Source of the DNA: Bromus sterilis
Lineage: Eukaryota; Streptophyta; Magnoliopsida; Poales; Poaceae
Direction of reading: 5' to 3'
Length of the DNA stretch: 64,000 bases
Assembly (NCBI GenBank): GCA_950022295.1
Contig: OX465600.1
Coordinates: 304,740,031-304,804,030, forward strand
Shown: positions 54,900 to 64,000 of the stretch, in pieces
Position numbering within the stretch: the first letter of the stretch is position 1
Layout: every line of letters starts with the position of its first letter
Position numbers and translations under genes: made by a program
Notes under the pieces: model-generated
The model's input: only the letters and a program-made list of their open reading frames with translations
Told to the model about the DNA's origin: nothing
The model's database searches: none

Positions 54900-57860
54900 T
54901 TAAATTTTTCTTAATAGTCAGAAGACCAGTCACGAGTTGCGTTGATGCTAGGCTTGCTAGTGCATAAGCTATCTTTTCTTTTGGAGACTTTGCTGGAGAA
55001 GGTCCATTATACTTTACTTCAATGTTGCTGCAACTATTTTTCTGTACTGTTGTTATCTCTATCGGAAGATAGTCAACACCATCAGTAAAAATTTGATGAA
55101 TAACATGCATCTGTCATTAGATGTGTGATGGCAGTCTGGCATGCATTTTCTAATGCATAATATATGCTATCTGCAGTGTCCCCGTAGAACTTTTGCTTGT
55201 TTGCAAAGGCATTTCCTTCACTTGGTAGTACTTCTATCTCAATCGAACCTCTGATCTCAAGTGCCGATTCATGCATACTTTCAGTGGAGTATATAGATAA
55301 TCCAAGTGTGCGTGTTATCTTTGTCAGAAGGACATGTCTGGAAACATATGCTTTAGCTGATACCTAATTATCGAGTAGAATGTTTGAACCACTATTGTTT
55401 CACAAATAGTTATATTTGATAATTTAGTAAACTATGGAGTACTTACACCAGGTACATGTATAAGTTTGATTGGAGTATCTTCATCTGGTTCATTGGGAGT
55501 GGGTTCCTTTCTCTTTCCTTGTGAAGAATGTGCAGGAATTCTCAAGGGAATTGGACGTGGAAGGATGCTTTGTAGTCAGTTTTTTATTGTCAGATTGAAT
55601 TTCCTGAATGAAAAACTGAGAATATATTATTGACTTTTAAAATACGTATTTTAAAAAAGACGATGGTGGGTTATGCAGCTTCTAGCACCTCATTGTCGCG
55701 GTATAGTTCATCATCAGATAGAAGCCGGTTTTGCAAACAGTCCTTGGAAGGGGATCGTTGCTAGAGTGTTCCATCTGCAGGAAATATGAATATTATTTTT
55801 GAGAAATAAAGGAAGAAACGCAATAGATATGAACAGGGTATGAAGGGAAAGTACCTTGTCGTACAAATTAGTGGTTCTGTGACTCTCTGGTTTAGCTGTT
55901 GTGTACTTATAGTTGAATGGTATATTAACATGAAAATTAATGATTATTATATATTTGTTAATGGGTGGTCAATAATAAAGTGTTAATTACTTTTCAGTTA
56001 TCATTCTTGATAACATATTTGTAACTGATGAGTAAAAACTTCTTTTAAAGTCTCTAATTGACCAATTGTTTTCTGTAACTGAAAGGACGCATAAAGGTTT
56101 ATGAAACAGTAGAAGAATTTCTAAATTGCTCGTAAAGAGTGTATAGAGAAATGCAGTACACACCTTGCATCCTTTGCGCTGAAGAATCAACATAGCGGAT
56201 GACTCTGGTAGGACCATGGTACTGGTTGCGGCTCCACGTGTATATGTCACTCCACTGGAATTGGGAAAAAACATGAAACAAAATCTGAATAGTTGAGTGA
56301 GCACTTGATAACTGAAGAATATAAGAGATTATAGGGATATAAGGTACTGGGCATCTCTCCGTGCACAAACCCCAATTCATCTTCAGCCAAAAAGTTGCCT
56401 CTGCGGTGGCATGCTCCAGCTGCGCGTAGCTGAACCACTGCCGCGGCTTTCCCAACAATGGCTTCTTATGCTGCCGCATCGAGCATAATTGAACTATTAT
56501 TATAGTTCATTACACAAAGTGAGTATTTTTTTTCTAGCTAAAAATATGTTTAAATGTTATAAAAAAATAGGGTAATTGAAACATTAAATATTTGTTCAAC
56601 TTAAGTTATTTTTACCATGCCAATTTACCAAAGCTCATCCTGAGCAACCCTGTATGCCATGGGAATGCCTTGAACTGAATACTTGGTGTCACAGTTGTAT
56701 ATTTCTGCTATTTCTAGTATGGGAATTTGGAGTATAATCAATCTGAATTAGCATGAAATTTTTGGGGCAGCACATTGTAAATATGTAATTATAAGTCTAA
56801 ATCCAACCGCTCCATCAAATAGTAGTTTGCATGTTATTCTCTGATTAATACAATGTTGTATGTTGGTTCAGATAGGACACTAATGAATTGGTACGAAATA
56901 ATTAGGTAGAAATCAGGTCAGGAAATGTCGCCAGCTTTAGATAACAATTCCCAATATCAAAACAAGGTCTGCAGTTTTGAAATTTAAATTACAAACTTTA
57001 TATAAACTGATGCGGGGATATTGGAGGTTACCCGTTCTGCTGATCGATCAAGATGGGCAGACTGGATATGTGATTACCACAGCCTGTATTGTAGAATGAA
57101 TGCACAATAGTGTTACTTTTAGGTGCTCCTTCTCATCTCGTGTGAAAAGAACAGAAGAACATAGTATCAAGGGGGCACTGTGGTAAAGAGAGTGAATGAC
57201 AAAAAAAAAGAAAAACAATTTAATTATTAACATATTGGTGTAATAGTCACAAGACCTTCCAAAGCAGACTGAAAATGAAATTCTAGCAGTTCGTTTGCAA
57301 AAGATAGTTCATCTTGATTGGGATGATGCCACTCCGAAGGAAAATTAAGCATTTCAACTTCCCTGTCCTGATGAGCTTTTGAACAACCCCATGGCCTGCA
57401 TCCATGCGCTGCTGGAAGCACCAACCGAACTTGTTATATAGCATTTATCTTTAAACGAACTAAACTATCAACTAATTATAAGCATTGTGTATGTATGAAT
57501 GAGCCCGTCAGATAATCTAAAGAATCATCCCCATCCCAAGGCCAAACAAAGTGTGTCTTGAACTGCAGTTTGAAAGGCCCTGACATTGTTCCTGTTCTAT
57601 GATCTAATCAGTAGACCGCGCATACCATGAACATCACCTGTACATAATCATTTTGGTATGATAGGATATAGGATATGAGAACAATGTAATTGTTGATGCA
57701 ATTTACAGGAAACATACCCAAGCATGATTCTAAAAACGATGTTCTGGCCGCAGTATAGAGAGTGGGAAAAAACTGGCAGCGGAGGAAGCATTATATAGTA
57801 CCATTGGGCATAGCGATGAATTGCCACATTACCAGTCATGAATGCCATGATTGCAACCTT
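54900..57860 (-). pseudogene. Minus-strand multi-exon gene relic with a receptor-like-kinase fragment
   Basis: Several exon-like minus-strand stretches are visible. 56479 to about 56340 reads QHKKPLLGKPRQWFSYAQLE, then, after a frame change, NFLAEDELGFVHGEMP. This matches the start of the kinase domain in a family of plant receptor-like kinases with an FSYAELE...NFLAEGGFG block; the glycine-rich loop is damaged. At 55560-55460 KRKEPTPNEPDEDTPIKLIH ends at a GTAAGT donor. At 55350-55085 VSRHVLLTKITRTLGLSIYS, ESALEIRGSIEIEVLPSEGN and DTADSIYYALENACQTAITH read well but are unknown to me. 57424-57230 (EMLNFPSEWHHPNQDELSFA) is another candidate exon. Whether these belong to one gene is uncertain; frameshifts show decay. 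Confidence 0.45.
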
Positions 57861-58690
57861 GAAGAGAGAGCAAGAAGTTTCCAGCGGAAGAAACGGCTGC
57901 CATCATAGCCCATGCCCCACCTTCTTTACCCGCATCCTGCGCCTCCACTGATCCCCTCGCGCAGGACGGCCGACTCGGCCCGGAAGCCGCTCCTCCGGTC
58001 GGTCCCCTTGTTCACGGATCCAGGCCGCATCGAATCCCCATGTGCAGCCCGCGTCGGAGCCTTGCCTGGAGCTCCAACCTCCGATCCCTCTTCCCCCTCG
58101 ATCTGGAACATTGTTCGGTCGGTACTCTGAATCGCAGTCGATCCCACCCAGTCCAACCCCACCCGGTTTAACGAAAGCAGCACTCAAAGAAAAAAGAATT
58201 AGTGCGCGAAACAGAATGCTATAATGGGCTGGGCTACGGCCCGGTTAACCAGAATGCGCCAATTTGGCCTGCGGAGCAGCTGCGCTTTAGGACAGACAAA
58301 TCTAACGACCAGAAACAGCCTGATCGTGAAAACGGACGGCAGAAAATGCGAAGCGCTGAGAGGGCTCGCTTTAGGTCCGATTATACTGTCCTAAATTTCT
58401 TTTAGAAAAAATGGGTCTCGTTTGTGTGTGTCTGGTGCCCGTGGGCTCACAGGCCCAATTTGACGAGAGATCTTCTTGAGGCCAACCGCGTGCCGTGTGG
58501 GCCATGAAGCGTTTCTTCGGAGCCCAACTAAGTATCATCCTAAAAACGCGTCACATGTTGCATTCTGAAGTTTTTCTCAGATTTTATTTTTTATGCTTAT
58601 ATTTATATTTTTACTTTTTCGGTTTTCGTACAATTTTTCCTTATATTTTGATGAAAAATAATCCAAGAAAACAATTTCAAAAAAAAGAGG
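57861..58690. other. GC-moderate stretch, possible 5' end of the minus-strand relic
   Basis: 57903-58187 is open on the minus strand (94 residues, Gly/Arg-rich) and could be the first exon or leader of the relic at its left. No domain was recognised. The remainder has no feature. Confidence 0.3.
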
Positions 58691-58995
58691 CGCGATCATG
58701 CATTTTGAGGAGGCACGAATCTACTTCTACAAAGGCACACCATGTGGCTATAGAAAAAGGCACCCCGCATGCCTTTAACAAAAAAAGGCATGACCGAGGC
58801 ACAAATTTCTTTCCGCAAAAGACACGCCAAGTGCCTTCAAAAAAGAGGCACACTCTGTGTCTCTCAAAAAAAGGCACGAACATACTTCGCGTGAAGACAC
58901 GATATGCTTTCGCGAAAGGCACGCCCCATGCCTTTCAAAAAGGTACGAATATTCTTCGGTGCAAAGGACACCGTATGCCTCTAAAAAGGGAAAAA
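58690..58995. repeat. Degenerate tandem repeat with GGCACG / CGTGCC motifs
   Basis: Variants of AAAAAAGGCACGAA, ACACCATGTG or CGCCCCATGCCTTTCAAAAA recur about every 30-60 bp. The plus frame 58495-59085 is open only because of this composition. No gene is inferred. Confidence 0.65.
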
Positions 58996-59190
58996 TTCAC
59001 CACATCGCGACAAGTGGCACGTGTACAGAACACCATTTGTCAAACGGAGATGGTTAGCGCGTTCGTTGCGAGGAGTGCTCGCTAATTAGTGACTTCGAAA
59101 CCTGCCCATTTATTGTTCGTCTGTTGCAATCAAAGCAGAAATACGATTTGAGATTAGTATGTGATTTACGTGTCCATATTGTTTTGATTG

Positions 59191-59226
59191 TATACTAGAA
59201 GAGTTAGGCGCGCTTTGCAGCGCCCG
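59191..59226 (-). mobile_element. Helitron-like 3' terminus, minus strand
   Basis: On the minus strand the sequence reads CGGGCGCTGCAAAGCGCGCC, a GC hairpin, followed by about a dozen bases and CTAGT. This matches the Helitron 3' end pattern in reverse orientation. The element would extend to the right; its 5' end is not found. Confidence 0.5.
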
Positions 59227-59765
59227 TATATGTTATTGGGATTTCATAAAAAAAAATATTTGGTTTAGCGTGAATTAGATGATGAAGTGTTTTTTATAGT
59301 GTACTACTTTGATCGGTCTAGCGATTGCATGTTGTTATCTGTTAATCCATACTTATGTGAGATATTTTTTACACTGACAACCATATGTACTATATTGGCG
59401 CCAATATCACATATTGACGCTTCTTTTTGTTGTGTGGTGAGAGGATATGCGGGACTGATGTATTTTTATAGGATAGTTGTTGCCTATTGATTTAAACATT
59501 GTTAGCTTGGTAAAAATTGGGAACCAAATCCAAAATTGAACTTGAACACCTGAACTGAATAAGAGAGTTGCTTGAGAATTTTGTTGATCCGGTCAAAATT
59601 ATGAATCAAATCTAAAATTGAACATCTCAATCAAATGAGAAACCTTCAAAATTAGGGAGTATAATGAATTAAAAGAATTGAATGAAGTAGCTCTTTGAAA
59701 AATCATTGATCCAAACAAAATCATGAACAAAATATAAAATTGAACACCTAAATTGAATGATAGAT
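59227..59765. other. AT-rich gene-free stretch
   Basis: Diverged repeated phrases of the type AAATTGAACACCT(A/G)AA(T/C)TGAATGA and AAAATTAGGGAG occur at about 59530-59780. No coding sequence. Confidence 0.4.
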
Positions 59766-61202
59766 CTATAAAATTAGGGAGCATAGTGAATTAAAATATG
59801 GACCACAATGAAATTTGTGTCTCCAACCTTCGGTCCCCGGGAGCTCGGAGATGGACTTGATGATATGGGGCTTCCTGGCCTGCATCGGGATCCCGTGGAT
59901 ACACACCCACGCCTTGGAGAGGGAAGAGACCGTATCGGGGTCGGTCGCCGAGGGGCGAATCTGCACCTTGAGTTGATGGAGAGAGAAGTCGATGTCATTC
60001 GCCCGGGAGCACAGCCTGAGCATCTCCGCGGACGGAAAGGCCACCGCAAAGACAGGGGGAGCGGTCTCCCGGACCACCCAGGAGAACGTAGAGTCACGGT
60101 ACGGGCCAATGTACTCACACAGCTCGGGCCGAATCATCTCAGCCGTGACAGGCCCCTCCACCTCCGGTCCCGGCCCCGAGAGAACCGAGATTGTCGCCTG
60201 GTGGGGAGGAACTGGGATCACATCCTCACCCAGGTCCACGTAGTAGAATCCGCCGTCGTCGGCGTGGCCCAGGTACTCAAAGGTAGACGGGCATCGCGGG
60301 GGAGCCGGGCAATCCGAGCAGACGTGCCCCACCACCCCACAGTTGAAGCACATCTGCTCCTCCCGCGACCGTGTACGACACTCACCACGCGGGGCGGCCG
60401 GCGCCGAAGAACGGAGAGCGCTACGATCATCGACGGGAGGAGCACCAGCCTCGGCGCGCCCCGCCCCCATCGGTTTCTTCTTCTTGTATTTCTTCTTCTT
60501 AGGTGCGGATTCGAAGTCGGGCGCCTCGGGGAGGCGGCGCGGCGGCGCGTACCGGTCAGTACGCCCCTCATACGGGCGAGGCGGTCCATCAGCCGGGCGC
60601 CGCCCATGCCCCGCATCCAGAGCCGAGCGTGGCGGTGAGGACGGCCAGGGGAGGCACCGAGGAGACCGGGAAGCACGCCGAGGAGACCGCGAGGGGCGCG
60701 GCGACCGCCTAGGCTGGCCCTCATGGCCCGCACGTTCGGCTTCCTGGTGGGCACGGCGCGGCGGGGAAAAGCTCCTGCGCGGACTGCGGTGAGGAGCGCG
60801 GTCGACGTCGCCACCCGCCGTGCGCGCTTGCAGCCACCGGAGCTCCTCCTTGAGCTCCTGTTCGCACCGTAGGTCAGCCAGGCGGCGGACGTCGCCAAGG
60901 GAGCCGGGCAGGGGGAGGCGCGGGTCACAGGGCTCCTGCTCCTCCAGAGAGTACTGGCGCGCGTAGCCAGAGGGACGGCGCAGGCCCCACGGCGAGGGGG
61001 GCGCGGTCCGGCGGGCGTCGGCGGGATCATCCGCATGCGTGGGAGGGCGCGGGAGGATGAGGCGGGCGGGGGGAGGGCGCGTTTGGGGCGGGGCCGACCG
61101 TCGCCCACCGTGCGCGTCATCAGCGCGTCGAGGAAGGAGCGCTCGAGGACCGGCGACGGCGGGACGGGGGCTATCCGGCGGGCGGGGCGGCGTTGTGGGC
61201 AA
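59766..61202 (-). pseudogene. Zinc-knuckle protein with DUF4283-like region (5' part displaced)
   Basis: A long open minus-strand frame (478 codons, no ATG at its 5' end) is Pro/Arg-rich for about 250 residues. It has a Lys-rich run (PKKKKYKKKKPMG), then a CCHC zinc knuckle CFNCGVVGHVCSDC (Cys-X2-Cys-X4-His-X4-Cys). A folded region follows with YIGPYRDSTFSWVVRETAPP, VFAVAFPSAEMLRLCS, SLHQLKVQIRP and KAWVCIHGIPMQARKP, of the DUF4283 type. Such proteins are very common in Triticeae genomes and resemble LINE ORF1 nucleic-acid-binding proteins. The frame runs to a stop at 59766 where the similarity has ended. The likely N-terminal part lies at 63142-62825, beyond an inserted LINE. Confidence 0.65.
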
Positions 61203-61419
61203 GGTCAGCCCGAAAAGCAGGGTATGTCAAGGCAGGGAGGGCGCAACTGCGTTGGACCCAGAACCATCTGGAGGGGTCGGGGTGGGCCAAAAGCCACACC
61301 CATCGCTCCTGAGGCCCAGGCCGCCTCGACTTGAAACTAGCCCACGGGCCACTCGGAGGGGAGGCGGAAAACAGCCCATCAGCGCGGCCCAGGCGCCACT
61401 CAGGGGAGGCTGGGCCGGC

Positions 61420-62656
61420 TGCCCAACCAACTCGGAGTGGAGTTTTTTCAGTGAAATCGGCCTATCAAATGTTGATCAAGGAGCGGAATGATTGAGAGGA
61501 GGCGCTGTCGGGTCATGCAAAGACCTCTAATCGAGCGTTAAATCAATCGGGATGGAGCAAACTATGGAATACTAAGGTTCCAACTAAACTGAAAACGTTT
61601 TTGTGGAGGCTGGGTAAGCAATCTCTTGCGACCGAGGACGCCAGGAAGCGCCGCAACATGGCAGTTTCAGATTCATGCCCGTCGTGCGGCAACTCCGACT
61701 CATGGGTACATTCTTTGTTAGAGTGTTCTGCATCTAGATGTGTATGGGCGCTGGCTAGTATGGATTTGGTCGAAGCAATTTCGGAGATTAAAGAACCAAG
61801 TGCGCGTCAATGGATCTTCCATCTCCAAGAAAAAGTGTCCCATCCCAAGTTTATCGAAGCCGCTGTGACGATGTGGGCGATCTGGTCGAGCAGGCGGAAA
61901 CTAATCCATGAAGCAGTCCATCAGACCCCCCATGGCACTCATCTATTCATCCAACGTTTTATCAGAGATTTGGATGTTTTGCAATCCTTAACGTCTAGGG
62001 AAGCTACTACCTCACATACAATAATAGACCAGAGAAGGACGGGAGCTAGGCCTCCCTCTTGGAGTCCTCCACCGACTGGTTTTCTGAAATTCCAAGTGTG
62101 TAGCACAATGGACGAGGATGGGAATGGAGCTAGGCCTCCCTCTTGGAGTCCTCCACCGACTGGTTTTCTGAAATTCCAAGTGTGTAGCACAATGGACGAG
62201 GATGGGAATGGAGGTATTGCAGTGGTCTGTAGGACTCGGAAGGAACTTTTAAAGGATCAGTGGGGATGAAAATCGCTGGAGTTCGTGACCAAAATATCCT
62301 TGATACTTTGGCTTGTCGAGAGGGTTTGGATTTGGCTATGGACATCAACGAACAGAATATCATCATTTGAATATCATCATTACAAGTGATAATAGAAGGG
62401 CGATCAGAGAGATCAATGAGGAAAGAGGAGGAGTTCAAGCTGCAATAATCAAAGAGATTGCCTCGAGAAGGAGGTTCTTCAATTCATGTAGTATAAATCA
62501 TCAAAATAGTTCTTTACTCTCTGAAGTTTATAATTTAGCTAAGTTTTCCTTATCTTTACCTTTGGGTAGGCATTTATTGCTCATCAGCCCCCCTATGAAG
62601 TTTGTATTCCTATGAGTTGTGTTATAAAGTGTTTTTTACCCCTAAAAAAAAAAAAA
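61420..62656 (+). mobile_element. 5'-truncated LINE with poly(A) tail
   Basis: ORF2 C-terminal sequence starts at about 61430 (SGVFSVKSAYQMLIKERND), has a TGA at 61491-61493, then LWNTKVPTKLKTFLWRLGKQ, a zf-RVT block CPSCGNSDSWVHSLLECSASRCVW, and AAVTMWAIWSSRRK. It goes on to the start of an RNase H domain (PPTGFLKFQV ... NGGIAVVCRTRKELL) and ILDTLACREGLDLAM. An A-run at 62644-62657 closes the element. The two flanks are GC-rich and the LINE is not, which marks the borders, but no target duplication was found. Confidence 0.72.
62042..62209 (+). repeat. Perfect in-frame 84-bp tandem duplication inside the LINE
   Basis: 62042-62125 and 62126-62209 are two adjacent copies (GGAGCTAGGCCTCCCTCTTG onward) that appear identical apart from the edges. 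They repeat 28 codons (GARPPSWSPPPTGFLKFQVC...) at the start of the RNase H domain. Near-identity implies a recent event. Confidence 0.9.
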
Positions 62657-62657
62657 G

Positions 62658-63142
62658 CTGTGCCGCAGGCGCACCAGCGCAACGCCCACCCCACGCCCTA
62701 GCGAGCACAGGCGTGGACACCCCCGACACCGGCGGCGGCGGCGGCGCGCAGCGCACAGTCTATACGAGGACCGCAGGAGCGGCAGGGGGGCCCAGGTGCC
62801 GGCGGCCGCAGCTGAGGCCCAGGCCTATCCCCCAACGGGGGTAGAGGGTGGGCGTTGCCGGCAGCGAGGAGGCAACGGCGGAGGAGGTCTGCCCGAGCCT
62901 GGGGGAACGAGCGCCGCCGCCATCTCCTTCCGAGGGGCCGCCGTCACGGCCACCTGGAGGAAGTCGCCAAGCGTCGCCGGGCGCAGCGGCGGGGGGTCCG
63001 AGCGCATACCGGCGTCGTCTTCATCATCGAAAGCGTTCGCCCACACGAACGGGGCTCGGTGCGGAGCTAGCGTCGGTGGCACCGCCACGCGCGGGAGGGT
63101 CGCAGCCCGTGCCCCGGCGGGCGTCCCGACCACCGCAGCCAT
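62658..63142 (-). pseudogene. Likely N-terminal part of the zinc-knuckle protein
   Basis: The minus frame from 63142 reads MAAVVGTPAGARAATLPRVA, then FDDEDDAGM and PPPLRPATLGDFLQVA, ending at a stop at about 62825. The acidic patch followed by PPPLRPATLGDFL is a pattern I associate with the N-termini of Triticeae zinc-knuckle/DUF4283 proteins. Orientation and GC content match 59766-61202. The LINE at 61420-62656 lies between. I infer one gene split by the LINE, with additional frame damage near 62825. Confidence 0.45.
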
Positions 63143-64000
63143 CAGCGGCCGGTGGCGGCGGGGACCAAGCTAGCACAGCCGCCAGTCACAGGCGAGGTCG
63201 CACGCGCTCCATCTTCCTCGTTGCGGCGCCTCCTGGCACTCCACCACCAAAGTAGTAGTAGTTCTTCCGGGCTCCGCTCGTTAATCCCTCGCCCGCAGCA
63301 CAGATCGACGCTCTGCGCCCCAACGCGGCCCAGCCTACAACCCAAGCACGAGGTGTCTTATTTGAAAGTTGAAGAGAACGGTGTTGATACCTTTGATCAA
63401 AATATGAAATTGAAGTGCTTATGTATAATTAGCGTCGATGCAATCCATTAAATCTTCCGAGGAATACAAGCATTAAGGTGCTTCCAAACTAAATTAAGGT
63501 CCTTGATGCAAATTGAATTTCTCAGTACACATCATCCATCATTCCATCCATGGATATCCAACTGTACAGTCAATACTAATGCATTATATTAGAGAAACTT
63601 TACTAGAGTCGCCATATTGGCAAGCTAGGCATATAGCCGCCGATATGCGATTTAGGGAAACATGTTAGAGCAGAGTCAACATCTTTGCTTGGACTATAAA
63701 ATCTATGGTTATTAGTGATAAAAAACATGAAAAAGTGTCACCTAAGATCATTTTTAATGAATAATACCGTCATCGGGTAATGTCCACTCGGACCACCGCC
63801 CTGGACTACTTCCATGAAGGTCTATCCTCATATGCGACGCATTTCGCCGCACTATACATGTGCATATTCGACGATGATTTAGTGTCACAAAACATCATTA
63901 CACGTCACCCATGATGATATGTCGATTATGTACAAAATAATAAGAAAAATAGCTAAGGGTTTGTCATACATTTGTTTTCCCTATGACTTTAGTTGCTCAA
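63143..64000. other. Stretch without identified genes
   Basis: The first 200 bases continue the GC-rich sequence upstream of the zinc-knuckle relic and could hold its 5' leader. From about 63350 the sequence is AT-rich with nothing recognised. Confidence 0.4.

Noticed and set aside
58495..59085. Plus-strand frame of 196 codons, Lys/His-rich
   Set aside because: Explained by a degenerate tandem repeat with A-runs; no domain.
59808..60638. Plus-strand frame of 276 codons opposite the zinc-knuckle protein
   Set aside because: Antisense shadow of the minus-strand frame, which carries a recognisable zinc knuckle.
1..64000. tRNA or rRNA genes
   Set aside because: No cloverleaf with a proper acceptor stem or rRNA-like sequence was noticed by eye; the only tRNA-related signal is the retrotransposon primer-binding site at 47063.

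Overview
The window looks like intergenic DNA from a large grass genome, most likely of the tribe Triticeae (wheat, goatgrass or barley type). Reasons: almost everything is transposable-element sequence, with elements nested in elements; element types include a SIRE/Maximus-type Copia, a chromovirus of probable Reina type, LINE ORF2 fragments with zf-RVT and RNase H domains, CACTA, MULE and hAT elements, and Stowaway MITEs with CTCCCTCCG-type ends. The few host genes are fragments of grass gene families. No intact host gene is seen. The species call is inference; no search was run.

Layout. 1-2 kb: the end of an LTR has landed in a minus-strand DUF247 gene relic. 2-6 kb: unresolved repeats, a CACTA-type terminus and a Helitron-like 3' end. 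6-18.9 kb: a defective LINE split by a SIRE-type Copia element (8340-17632, target duplication GTTTC). The Copia element has a truncated left LTR, a pol with an in-frame stop, and an intact additional 3' ORF that seems to have its own U3-like promoter and a small intron. 21-31.4 kb: gene-related island. It holds an orphan first exon of a terpene synthase with a TATA box, then a longer terpene synthase pseudogene (24652 to about 30.1 kb) with a frameshift and a stop. LINE, Tourist, Stowaway and MULE insertions lie in or beside it. Then comes the 3' part of an SMP-type LEA gene cut by a CACTA-type end. 31.6-34.6 kb: a complete non-autonomous CACTA element (target duplication ACT). 34.6-44.8 kb: tandem repeats, a Helitron-like end, a LINE relic, and an unrecognised four-exon gene relic with matching splice phases.

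45-52.4 kb: a minus-strand LTR-like sequence and a second DUF247 fragment. A segment shared with the first DUF247 locus is here split by a young 5.5-kb chromovirus (46753-52260; two 308-bp LTRs with about five differences). 52.8-53.5 kb: a hAT-type non-autonomous element with an 8-bp target duplication. 54-59 kb: duplications, a Stowaway, a minus-strand multi-exon relic including a receptor-like-kinase fragment, and a degenerate tandem repeat. 59.8-63.1 kb: a GC-rich minus-strand zinc-knuckle protein gene that appears to be split by a 5'-truncated plus-strand LINE with a poly(A) tail.

The parts do not form a pathway; what they record is insertion history. The most unusual item is the additional ORF of the SIRE-type element. 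A 12-bp perfect palindrome, TCGGACGTCCGA, is arrayed upstream of a TATA box in both LTRs, and again inside the element just upstream of this ORF.
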